In this document: positions 1 through 8,289 of the stretch, piece after piece
Position numbering within the stretch: the first letter of the stretch is position 1
Layout of the letters: each line of letters begins with the position of its first letter
NCBI GenBank assembly: GCA_905182985.1
Contig: CAJJDN010000249.1
Location: 2,824-12,853 of the forward strand
Source of the DNA: Paramecium sonneborni
Lineage: Eukaryota > Ciliophora > Oligohymenophorea > Peniculida > Parameciidae
DNA length: 10,030 bases
Reading direction: 5' to 3'
Position numbers and translations under genes: made by a program
Notes under the pieces: generated by a model
What the model saw: the letters and a program-made list of their open reading frames with translations, nothing else
What the model was told of the DNA's origin: nothing
Databases searched by the model: none

Positions 1-1258
1 TCCATAATTTAATCCAATTGAAAAAGTTTGACATTCAAAATGTTGGCTTTAAAAAGTCTAAATATAATTCTCAAATATACTTAAATTCAAACCAATTCTA
101 AATTTAGATAGCTAATGTATTATAATGATTAAAGCCCAACCTAATTACGATGTGGAAATGCATTAAACTTTGTAATTCACAACTTTCTAAAAGATTAATT
201 ATAATAATTTTTACATTAAAGATGTGGGTTTATTGTCTAAGATGAATACATTCAATTTTCAAATATGATATGCTTTTTCAACTCATTTTGGATATTTTAC
301 AAAATATGGAAGAAAGAATCGCTGTTTATTTATTTAAAGGTTTATAAGAGGTTAAATGCAAGATAAATACTAAATAATCAATGAGTAGAAATATTACGTT
401 TTCTTAAGAGAGTCATTATTGTCAAATCATTAAATTAGAGGGTATTGAGAGAGTAGAGAATCAAATAACAGTATCTTCAAAACTTAACTTTCGTATTTCT
501 AAAAACTACAGAGTATATAATTAGAGTTCAGTCATTAAATTAAAATAATCTCCCATCCAGGACTTCTAATAAATAAGTATGCAGCAAAGATCAATCAGGC
601 TGTCGTGATTGTGAATTTCCTATGGATCCTTGTATATACTTATCAATATTTTAGTAGTAGTCTAGTAGTAGTCATCTTCATGCAAAAGACTATTTTCAGT
701 TTATCACATCAAAATCATCAGAATGTTAACTTCTTATTAAAATTTTAAAACTGTTTCCATTTTTCTAAAATATTCTTTTGCACAGACCTCATATTTTATT
801 TCCAAAGGGATAGTTACATATATAAAAGTTCAAGGTTTCTTTAATGAAATTTCACATAGAAAAAAAAAATTATTTTATAATTTTTTTATTAAGCAACTAA
901 AAAATAAATTCAAAAGAATAAATATGCATTAAAGTATAAATAAGTTCCCCAAAAGAAAGAAAAGATATTTTAAAAAATAAATTTATGATAACTCAATCAC
1001 TTTACAATAAATATTTATAATTATTATCATTACTGATATTTTTATATTCTATAAATAAATTTCTCTTCGATTTATTAGCATCTCAAAGGTACTTAAATAT
1101 AGTTTTGATAGGTAACACAATTGTAAACACTTTAAGGAATACATATTAAATTTCTTATATATATAAATTAAATGATAGAATTAGAACTTAATTGTGATTA
1201 TGACATATTAAAGATGATTAAATGAGAAATTATTGTATTAATTAATTTAAATAAATAC
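1..1258. other. Upstream region without a supportable gene
   Basis: This stretch is A+T-rich with mixed purine and pyrimidine runs and lacks the steady A-rich sense-strand bias of the gene that follows. One plus-strand frame is free of TGA from 385 to 1197 and includes a short Cys-rich piece (CRDC near 600), but a frame of that length is expected by chance with a single stop codon. It also has a low-complexity, non-conserved look, so I do not call it a gene. An 11-bp direct duplication lies at 652-673. I could not identify a promoter; Paramecium upstream regions are short and poorly marked. Confidence 0.5.
652..673. repeat. 11-bp direct tandem duplication (TAGTAGTAGTC x2)
   Basis: The unit TAGTAGTAGTC occupies 652-662 and is repeated exactly at 663-673. 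It is itself built of three TAG triplets plus TC, so replication slippage is the simple explanation. It lies in a region with no supported gene. Confidence 0.85.
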
Positions 1259-2948
1259 ATGAATATCTTAAATCAAAAATAAGCATAAGAAACATAAGAA
1301 ACAACATGCAAAATTCATAATCTAGAATTGATAGCAGTTGATTTGGATTTATCAGATAAGGCACAGATAAAATTCTTTTGTGGTAAATGCTTAGTTGAGA
1401 AATTAAATAACAATAAGGTTACCACTATAGAGTAATCAAAAGAGAGAATCTAAAAAGTTAAAATTTAATAAAAAGAAGTTAAAACAAAAGAAAATTAAGC
1501 AAGACTAACCTATTACAAAAATATATTAGATCAAATTATGGATTTCAAAAGATTTGTAGATGATTCATTGGATAAGATTTATAGATAAATTTAATAATAC
1601 ATATTTCCAATTTAAAAAGATAAATAAGAATTAATAGAATATGAATAATAATTAAATTACTTTGAAGATTTAAAATAATTATCAGAATTATATTCTTAAG
1701 ATGATTAAAAATCAATTAAATTATAAGAAGATAAAAATTTTATTGATGAAATTTCAAGATAATTCGAATTATTGTTCAATTGTTATGAGTATTTTTAGAC
1801 TTTAGATACTTTTAAGAATACAAAAGAAACTATAAAAGATATTATGTAAAATAATGTTATCGAGTTATTTCCTTTTGTGAATACTAAAAAAAATGATCCA
1901 GTATTTTTAATATATTATTAATAGAAAACACCAAGTTTAAATAGAATTTGTATTAATCATAAGAAGAAAATTATTATGATTGATATGGATTCATAGAATA
2001 AGAAAATAGAAGATAGATTTGTATGTGTTGATTGTATTTCATAGAATCCATCAATTAAATATTAAACTATTGAAGATATAGATAAGGAATGGAAGGAATA
2101 TAACACAGAGACTGATAAGATACTAAAGTAAAACAAAAAAGAAAGTAGAGATAAAAAATCTGAATTAATCAATTAAATAGCATAAATGAGAAAGAATTAT
2201 AATAAAAAATAGAATGAAATTAGTGATAAACTAATTACAGAGTCATTCTTATGTATTGATAAAGTGAATTAATTAAATTAAATAAAGAAAATGTCAATAT
2301 AAGCATTAAGTGATGAATAATTATTAAAGGATTTAAAGCAATTGATTGAAAAGGAAAAAGAAAAAGTACCATAAAGTTAAATAATAACAACTTTAAAAAA
2401 TAAAGACTCTATTTTCAAAAAGGAAATTGAATCTCAATTAGAATCTTTGTAATAATATGATTAGTAAAATATTTAATAATCATTGGAAATTCTCAAAGAT
2501 ATTACAAGTATCAATTTATTTAATAGTTTATAGTGGAAAAAATTTAATTTGTTAATTAACTGATATTATCTAAGAAATCTAAAAATGTGCATAAAAGGAT
2601 GAAAGCTATAAAAATCAAATTAATTTATCAAAGAAATTTAAGAATTAATTGATCAAGCTAAAAAACATCAGTGTCAACTACATCTATTTGATTAGGTTAT
2701 TAGTGTTTATTAATAGCATGTTTAAAAGATTGAATACATTTAAGAAAATATATAGATTAAATCCAAAGATTAAGCAGTTAAATCAGAATAATTAAAGTCT
2801 TAATATTCAAAAATATCTAATATTTTGAATGAATATAAGAAGATATTCGATAATAATAGTGCAGAGTTGATAAAGTTTTGTAACATTTAATAAATGGAGT
2901 TGGAAATATTAAAATTAACAGAAACGAATAAAAGTTTAGAAATTGAAA

Positions 2949-2973
2949 GTAATGCTTATATAATTATAAATAG
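2949..2973 (+). other. Spliceosomal intron, 25 nt
   Basis: Starts GTAATG and ends AATAG. Removing it joins a Glu-Ile-Glu-Lys reading to Asn-Asn-Leu-Ile-Asn-Ser and carries the frame into the rest of the coiled coil. Without removal the frame hits TGA at 3020. Length and ends match Paramecium introns. Confidence 0.85.
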
Positions 2974-3165
2974 AAAATAATTTAATCAATTCAATAGTTT
3001 CATTAAAATAGAAGCTCAATGAGTTAAATACAAAGTTAGAAAAAAAGGAAAAAGAATTTTAAGATTTGAAAGAATAATATAAATAAGCACTTTAAGATAA
3101 TATCAATCTGAAAAATTAAAATGAATAAGATAAGACTACAATGATAAAGAAATTTGAAGATGAGT

Positions 3166-3192
3166 GTAATTGATTTCGATATTATTCCATAG
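3166..3192 (+). other. Spliceosomal intron, 27 nt, with in-frame TGA
   Basis: Starts GTAATT and ends CATAG. Its length is a multiple of three and it contains an in-frame TGA at 3171-3173, so retention would truncate the protein. Removal joins Glu-Asp-Glu to Gln-Lys-Lys-Val-Lys-Gln in the coiled coil. Confidence 0.85.
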
Positions 3193-3329
3193 AAAAAAAA
3201 GTAAAATAGGAATTTGATGAAAATTTAACTTCATAAAAATCATAATTATAACAAGCATTAATCAAACTTGATTAAATTGATAAAGTTAAGTTAGAATAAG
3301 AAAAATTAAATAAACTAGAATTAGAAAAA

Positions 3330-3362
3330 GTATATTTTTAATGTTTATTATATTATTTTTAG
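3330..3362 (+). other. Spliceosomal intron, 33 nt, no in-frame stop
   Basis: Starts GTATAT, is T-rich, and ends TTTTTAG. It lies between codons: Leu-Glu-Lys before and Ile-Gln-Gln after. It is a multiple of three and has no TGA in frame, so retention would add 11 residues without stopping translation. Its boundaries rest on consensus ends and composition, since the frame does not force its removal. Confidence 0.7.
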
Positions 3363-3627
3363 ATTCAATAATATAACAAATCATTATCATTTTCAAATAC
3401 TTATAAGCATAATAATTGTTAAGTAGTGAAGGAGGAAAAGTTGTGGCAGAAGTTACTAATAATGGTAGTTATTGGTATTACTGTCTTTGTGAATAAGCAA
3501 TTCCAAAGACTGGCAAAATATAGTTTGCATTTTAAATGATAAGTGGATCCTATTTTCATGTTGGAATAGGATTTAGAGACATTATGTAGAAAAATAATTA
3601 TTAGAATTGTTGTAATGCTGGGTATGG

Positions 3628-3649
3628 GTATATAATTAAATTATAATAG
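3628..3649 (+). other. Spliceosomal intron, 22 nt, inside the SPRY-like domain
   Basis: Starts GTATAT and ends AATAG. Splicing joins ...Gly-Tyr-Gly to Thr-Tyr-Leu-Ile-Gln-Tyr-Asn-Gly and moves the reading to the frame that holds the rest of the domain. The length is near the short end for Paramecium. Confidence 0.85.
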
Positions 3650-3821
3650 AACATATTTAATACAATACAACGGTTATACATATTCTCATCATAACAAAGA
3701 TGTACATAATAAATAGTTATCCTTATCATTTACAACTAATGATATAATAATAATTGAAGTATGTATTGAACATAAATACATTAAATGGATTAGATAGAAT
3801 AATGCATAAGCAACAATTGTT

Positions 3822-3847
3822 GTAAATATAAAATCGATTATTAGTAG
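3822..3847 (+). other. Spliceosomal intron, 26 nt
   Basis: Starts GTAAAT and ends TAGTAG. Removal joins Ala-Thr-Ile-Val to Leu-Asp-Ile-Asp-Thr-Ser and leads directly to the terminal TGA at 3938. An alternative acceptor three bases earlier (23 nt) would keep the same frame and add one Gln. Confidence 0.82.
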
Positions 3848-4174
3848 TTGGATATAGATACATCATAACAATTATATCCATGTGTAGGTGTTCTTAATAG
3901 TTCTAAAATAAAAATATTGGATAATGTACCAGTTTTATGATCAAGCATATTATATATATATAAATATTATAATATTAATTTATCATCCTAAATGATTTAA
4001 TTTAATAAGTGTTGTGCATTTAAAGTAATAAATATGATATTTAAATAAATAATATTTAAAGTTAAATTTCTGCAGAAACTCTAATTTTGCAAATGAACTC
4101 ATGGAGATTTGAGAAAATTACTTACAGCATATTCTCTAGTGGATAATATTAAAGACAAAATTAAGGATAAGGAT

Positions 4175-4194
4175 TTGATCATTGATCATTGATC
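4175..4194. repeat. 7-bp tandem repeat (TTGATCA, nearly 3 copies)
   Basis: Copies start at 4175, 4182 and 4189; the third lacks its last base match. A 7-bp period changes the reading frame with each copy, so expansion or loss would break any frame crossing it. No function is apparent. Confidence 0.85.
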
Positions 4195-4960
4195 TATCTA
4201 ATCTAATTTCATTATATAACAACTTATATAACGAATTTGTAAATCTACATCATGAATTATTAAATGTATAAAATCATCTTAGATACTTTTTGATATAAAT
4301 TTGGCAAGTTTTTTGTTTACTATCTTTTTCCAAAATTGCTTAAATCAGATTGTTATATATTTTATAAAGAATTCTAATCCTTACATTCTTCATCTACTAC
4401 GAATACATCATACTCTTTTAAAGAAAACTCTTAATTGTTTTGTAAAAAAAAAGTAATAAAAGCCAGCTTCTCAAATCATAAACCAAATCTTTTTAAGATA
4501 AAAATATAAATATCAAAGTTGTTAAAAAACCAGAATTATATCACAATTTTACAGTGTGCCAGCTAGATTATATCTATTTTAAGATACTACATTTTATTTT
4601 TAACAACAATTATAAAAATACTTAAAAGAAAATTATATCATATTGATAATAATGGATTCCTTTTTATTAATGCATTTTTCCTATAGGAATTAATTATATA
4701 TTCATTCATTTATATTTAGGTCTTCAGAAAAAAAATATTTTGGAAATTCCTCTTTAAATTAAAAAAATATTTATCAATCAATAGTTTATAGCCATAAGTC
4801 AAACATTTTTTTATTGCAAAAATATGAAATTAAACGTTTTAAAATAGAGTATTTTTAAAATACAATACACACCTTTCAATTATTTCTGCAAAATTTAAGT
4901 TCTTTTAATAGAATAAAGGCTTTTAAAATTAATCTTAATTGTTCTACTAGCATATAATTG

Positions 4961-4976
4961 CATTAATTAATTAATG
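4961..4976. repeat. 16-bp perfect palindrome
   Basis: CATTAATTAATTAATG is identical to its reverse complement. In DNA this A+T-rich such palindromes arise readily, and nothing nearby suggests a protein-binding or replication role. Confidence 0.8.
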
Positions 4977-5477
4977 TATGTTATCTAAATAATAACTTAT
5001 ATACACAAATAAAATAATAACCCATTTATTTACAAAGGCATAGATTTAATAGTCAAAGATCTAAATTATTTAATGATTCTAGCTCTATATTTGCTTTCTT
5101 ATTTTAATATTTAATTTAGATAGTTTAAAACATATTTTTATAGCTCTCTCTTTTAAGTTTAGTTAAAGGTTTTCTAAGAATACACAAATGAATTATCTCA
5201 TTAAATCTTCAGTAACTTACTGTTTAATATATTTGGGATAAACAAATAAATACCTTTATATTTTATTACTTAAACAAGTTAGAGTATAAGTATTACATTG
5301 TCTATTTTATTTTATGAGTTTTGAGTATAATTAAAGTTTAAGTTTAAGTTTATTATTTTTATTAAATTAAATTAAAATTGCCATTATTTTAATATTCATG
5401 CCAAAATCAATTCTTCTTGATTTTTTTTGCTTAATTAACATAAACTAGCATGTTCTGTTCTAAAGTTCAATGAAAGT

Positions 5478-5901
5478 ATGATTACAAAAAATATAAGTAA
5501 TAAGTTAAGGTAATAAGTTTATATTTTTATTTAGAATGAGAAGAGGTTATGATTATTTTACAGAGTACTACTTCTTCAAATTATGGTTGTTGAAACTTAT
5601 TCTTTATTTATAATCTAACTTTATAAACGGGCCTATTGTTATATAATAAACACAAGGAGAAGGTTGTGTGGTAGGAAATCCTTCTGAAAATGATAATATA
5701 TTTGTTCAGTTGTGGTTTTAGAGTTTATAAAATGAAGAATAATATTAAATTTTATTTATCGATTCTAAATGAATTGGAAATATAAGGTGCAGAGATTCAT
5801 GTTAATTATAATTTTGTTAGCTTTTGACAATGATGAACCATAAAATATCTATTTTTTTTTGGATTAATTGCATTGGTGCTCATCATAAACTAATTTTTTG
5901 A
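5478..5901 (+). pseudogene. Possible guanylate-binding-protein-like GTPase fragment
   Basis: A plus-strand frame begins around ATG 5478, crosses a good 25-nt intron candidate (5510-5534, GTAATA...TTTAG) and continues from ATG 5536. It reads ...LLKLILYLQSNFINGPIVI, then TQGEGC, then ILFIDSK before TGA 5770, and reopens in the same frame with IGN and later NCIGA up to TGA 5899. The order resembles the large GTPases of the guanylate-binding family: a helix after the P-loop, an xVGP-like segment, a T-x-G switch, then D-x-(E/K)-G-(I/L)-G. In that reading TGA 5770 would replace the conserved glycine codon GGA by one base. The P-loop itself is not intact: the expected RTGKS position reads as FTEYY. 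No C-terminal part is seen. This is a weak call; it may be an unrelated fragment. Confidence 0.32.
5510..5534 (+). other. Probable intron, 25 nt, in the GTPase-like fragment
   Basis: Starts GTAATA and ends ATTTAG with a T-rich interior, like the introns of the 1259-3940 gene. Splicing joins ...Asn-Lys-Leu-Arg to Met-Arg-Arg-Gly-Tyr in one frame. The host reading frame is uncertain, so this is less secure than the others. Confidence 0.45.
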
Positions 5902-7040
5902 ATATCCTTAAATTTTTAATTTTGTTATAATTCTATCATCCATCTACTTTTTTCCTAAAAAAAGATTACTTTCCTGTACTATGCAACTTTCCTATACAAT
6001 TGAGGTTTAGATTGTGTTTCTGTTGTGAAAACATAAATGGTCAAATAAATCAAGCCCAACATAGGAATATTTATTATAAATAATCTCAAATAATGAATTT
6101 ATAATTCAAAAACAAAATTTAAAGATTGGAAATAGCTTTGGGAGTTTTTAAAGAAATCAATATTATAGTATATCAGTTATGAATAAATATTTATATATTA
6201 TCAACAATTTTTTCATTCTGAAAGTAATTCTAAAGTTACTGCAATTTTAAATAAATGAACTTTAATATTGGATAAAGTCATCCTTACCAAATTTGTTTCG
6301 TAATCTCTAAAGATAATTGACCAGTCTAAATAATTACTTCCCACGTTTTAGTATTTAAATTTTCTTAAAATATATAACAGATTTTTTTTCTTTTACTGTT
6401 AGAAAAGTTCTTCTATATCTTCTTATTTCAAATGCAATTCCTGAATTTATCTTATTAACTAATTCATTCTTATTAACTATATAGGAAGCTCTCTTTTAGC
6501 TCTAAACACTTTAAAGATCTGAATAATTAGATAATGTATGAAGAAGAGATCATTTTGATTAGTATTGCCAATTATTTACAAATACAATCTAGTTAGATTT
6601 AGATCTCTTAGTTTTTCAAAATATTTTCCATCCTCAATATCATACTCCAGCTAACAAATTAATAAATTAAAGGCCATTGTTTAAGCACAATTTATTGATT
6701 CTAAATTTATATATTACCAAATCTCATAATGGCAAGGATATAAGTATTCAAAATTTGGTAATCAATCTAAAAGAGAAAATTTTCTCATCATAGAAATTTA
6801 TTTTAATTTACAGTTCATTATCTATCTAATTTTCTTAAGATATTATTCAATATTTCTTCAGATAATGATCCTTATTAATAAATATTTATTATAATATATT
6901 AAATAATTATTGAAACAACATCAAAGAATTCTAAAATTTCAATATTTTTTAATTTTTCTTTTTCCTCATATATTAATTGCTCATAATTTAAAATAAGTCT
7001 AAACTCTTTCATTGAATATTTTAATTTACATTAAGACTAA
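5883..7040 (-). pseudogene. Broken helical protein, unidentified
   Basis: On the minus strand an A-rich sense sequence reads through three blocks. The first (about 7040 to 6815) starts near ATG 7012 and gives an acidic helical run ending LSEEILNNILRKLDRQ. The second is open from 6761 to 6213 (about 182 codons), with LYPCHYEIWQYINLE, FFIHYLIIQIFKVFRAKREL and KYQNVGSNYLDWSIIF. The third, in the same frame as the second after TGA 6213 and 6201, runs from 6200 to 5883 and is rich in aromatic and hydrophobic residues. The first block is in another frame and no intron of normal size joins it to the second. The plus strand here is T-rich, which agrees with minus-strand coding. The residue mix suggests an alpha-helical, perhaps repeat-type protein, but I see no catalytic motif or family signature. 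Confidence 0.38.
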
Positions 7041-7141
7041 ATTTTGAGTGGTATAATTCTTTCAAAATTCAATTCGAGAATAGCCTTTACTAATGGAACC
7101 TCGGTTATGGTTATATGACTCACATCATCTAAGTTTGTAAT

Positions 7142-8255
7142 AAAAGAAATGTTGAAAAGAATCTGCAACAGACAACAGAGAAGATTTGGAACAATTCAAG
7201 GTATCACCTATTACTGATTCTAAGAAATTTATAAGGAGATCTCAAAGGGATAAAAAATTGTAGAAAAAGGAATAAGCAAAACTATAGAAAAAGAAGGGAA
7301 ACCATAGAAGGTTTTTGTAGTGATTCCTATAAAAATATATGTGGGTACCTGTTAGAGTACCTTTTTTTATTGTAAAAAAATGAAATGTCTAAACCAGATG
7401 CAGCAAAGATAGATTTTCTATATATTAGGTTCTGAAATTCGAAATTCCATAATGAAACTTTTAATAAAAACAGAATGTAATATAAAAAGACTTAATCTCC
7501 TTAATAGAAGAGTTAAATAGTAAATAATTTAAGCAGAGAAATAGCTGGACTTATAAATTAAATCTCAATCTCCTATAAGAAAAAATAAAGAGCACAATTA
7601 ATCATTACCCTCAATAGAGTATAAAGTCAAAAGCATCAGATGTGGGAGCAACATGGAAGATGAGAAGGAATAGGTATGATTAGCAAAAAGATAAACATAG
7701 GATATTTATGTCCTAAGAGAAGATGATAGTGTGATGGACATTTAGAATAATGTTTACTGAAGCAGAAATTAGGATTCATAGTATATAAGATAAAGCAAGT
7801 AATACTACTTTATTCTATCTGACCATGTACAAAACATGTGAATAAGAATGGAAGAAGATTGCATCAAGGGATAAAGAAAAAAATTTTGTAGAAAGGGCAT
7901 CATATTTTGAATACTCTCGTATTAAGATTTTCAATAAAATTCATAAAAGAGGATGATAATAACGAATTCATTTAATAATCAAATTTAATAAGAGAATTCA
8001 GGGGAAGATCATCACACTTAAAAGAAAAGAGAATAAAGGGTATGAAATCTTTATAAAGGACCTTGGATTCATACACAGGAGATAATTAATTTTATTTAGT
8101 TAAGGTCAATCATTTGATGCAGAAACAAACAAATCGATATTTTGTTGACCTTTGAAGATTAAATGATCTCGGAAAAGACATAAAAAATGGATAAAATAAC
8201 TTCAGTAGATGAATAATAAGAAGCATAGATTATGCTGAGGCAAAAATAATGATAG
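7142..8255 (+). pseudogene. Frame-broken basic protein with HMG-box-like segment
   Basis: The plus strand is strongly purine-rich and reads as basic, Lys/Gln-rich protein in several successive frames. An early piece (about 7160-7320) gives ITDSKKFIRRSQRDKKLQ. At about 7711 a frame gives CPKRR. The frame open from 7735 to TGA 7954 continues FTEAEIRIHSIQDKASN, then a Phe/Leu/Thr segment, then EWKKIASRDKEKNFVERA, then YSRIKIFNK. This matches an HMG box in order: PKRP start, first helix ending before P/A-x-N, then the Trp followed eight residues later by Lys, then F/Y-x-x-x-A and a basic end. A later piece (about 8150-8240) reads MISEKTQKMDKITSVDEQQ. HMG-box proteins bind and bend DNA in the nucleus. 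At least three frame changes and several TGA codons break the gene, and no introns explain them. The HMG assignment is by eye and covers about 75 residues. Confidence 0.42.
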
Positions 8256-8289
8256 ACAGGACAAGAGACATGAAATTCTATGGTTGAAC

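Larger units (their letters stand above)
1259..3940 (+). pseudogene. TRIM-like zinc-module / coiled-coil / SPRY protein, frame broken by single-base indels
   Basis: Read with TAA/TAG as Gln, the frame opens at ATG 1259 (MNILNQKQAQ...) and stays open for 434 codons to TGA 2561. Residues 17-44 form a CxxH...CxxC module (CKIH, CGKC), and a second lies at about 231-259 (CINH, CVDC); both resemble B-box-type zinc sites. A Lys/Glu/Gln-rich coiled coil follows to about residue 680. From about residue 695 to the end is a SPRY/B30.2-like domain, with SYWYYCLCEQAIPKTGK, a VGIGFRD segment, TTNDIIIIEV and LYPCVGVL, closing at TGA 3938-3940. Five introns (2949-2973, 3166-3192, 3330-3362, 3628-3649, 3822-3847) are needed and each rejoins the frame. 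The spliced exons total 2549 nt; restoring one missing base near 3424 gives 2550, that is 849 residues plus stop. A block at about 2537-2632 reads in a shifted frame, with TGA at 2561 and 2600 in the original frame, and is bounded by A-runs. Zinc-coiled-coil-SPRY proteins are often protein-binding or ubiquitin-ligase-like, but no RING domain is visible, so the function is unknown. Recent decay and sequence error both fit. Confidence 0.78.
3941..5477. other. Long stretch with no confident gene
   Basis: The first 250 bases after the SPRY gene look like 3' flank, with runs of TA and AT. Two open frames overlap on opposite strands: plus 4179-4646 (155 codons) and minus 4475-4209 (89 codons). The minus one contains an acidic KEYDVFVVDEE stretch that could be an old coding fragment. 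Neither has a recognisable domain or a splice pattern, and both lengths are compatible with chance. From 4650 to 5470 I see only A+T-rich sequence with homopolymer runs, a perfect palindrome at 4961-4976 and a short (AAGTTT)-type repeat near 5333-5350. Confidence 0.45.

Noticed and set aside
385..1197. Plus-strand frame of 270 codons without TGA, including a Cys-rich piece
   Set aside because: With one stop codon and about 24% G+C a few frames of this length are expected by chance in 10 kb; there is no domain, splice pattern or sense-strand bias.
2561..2602. TGA codons read as sense (a different ciliate code)
   Set aside because: TGA ends the SPRY frame exactly where expected at 3938 and appears inside a spliced 3n intron, so TGA acts as a stop; the two internal TGAs disappear when the shifted block is read in its own frame.
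3629..3653. Possible retained 25-bp TA-bounded internal eliminated sequence
   Set aside because: Removing it also restores the frame, but the overlapping 22-nt GTATAT...AATAG intron (3628-3649) has proper splice ends and yields GYGTYLIQ; the inverted end of the TA-bounded segment does not fit the IES consensus.
4179..4646. Plus-strand frame of 155 codons
   Set aside because: Length compatible with chance, residue content is unstructured Ile/Leu/Phe-rich translation of A+T, and an opposite-strand frame overlaps it.
7344..7368. 5-bp hairpin (GGTAC...GTACC) followed by seven T, like a Pol III or bacterial terminator
   Set aside because: The stem is short, no RNA gene is recognisable upstream, and T runs are common in this composition.
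7600..7740. Resemblance to a LINE endonuclease start (DIYVLRE in one frame)
   Set aside because: The match is one short motif in one of three open frames; no reverse transcriptase motif follows, and the HMG-box reading downstream is better supported.
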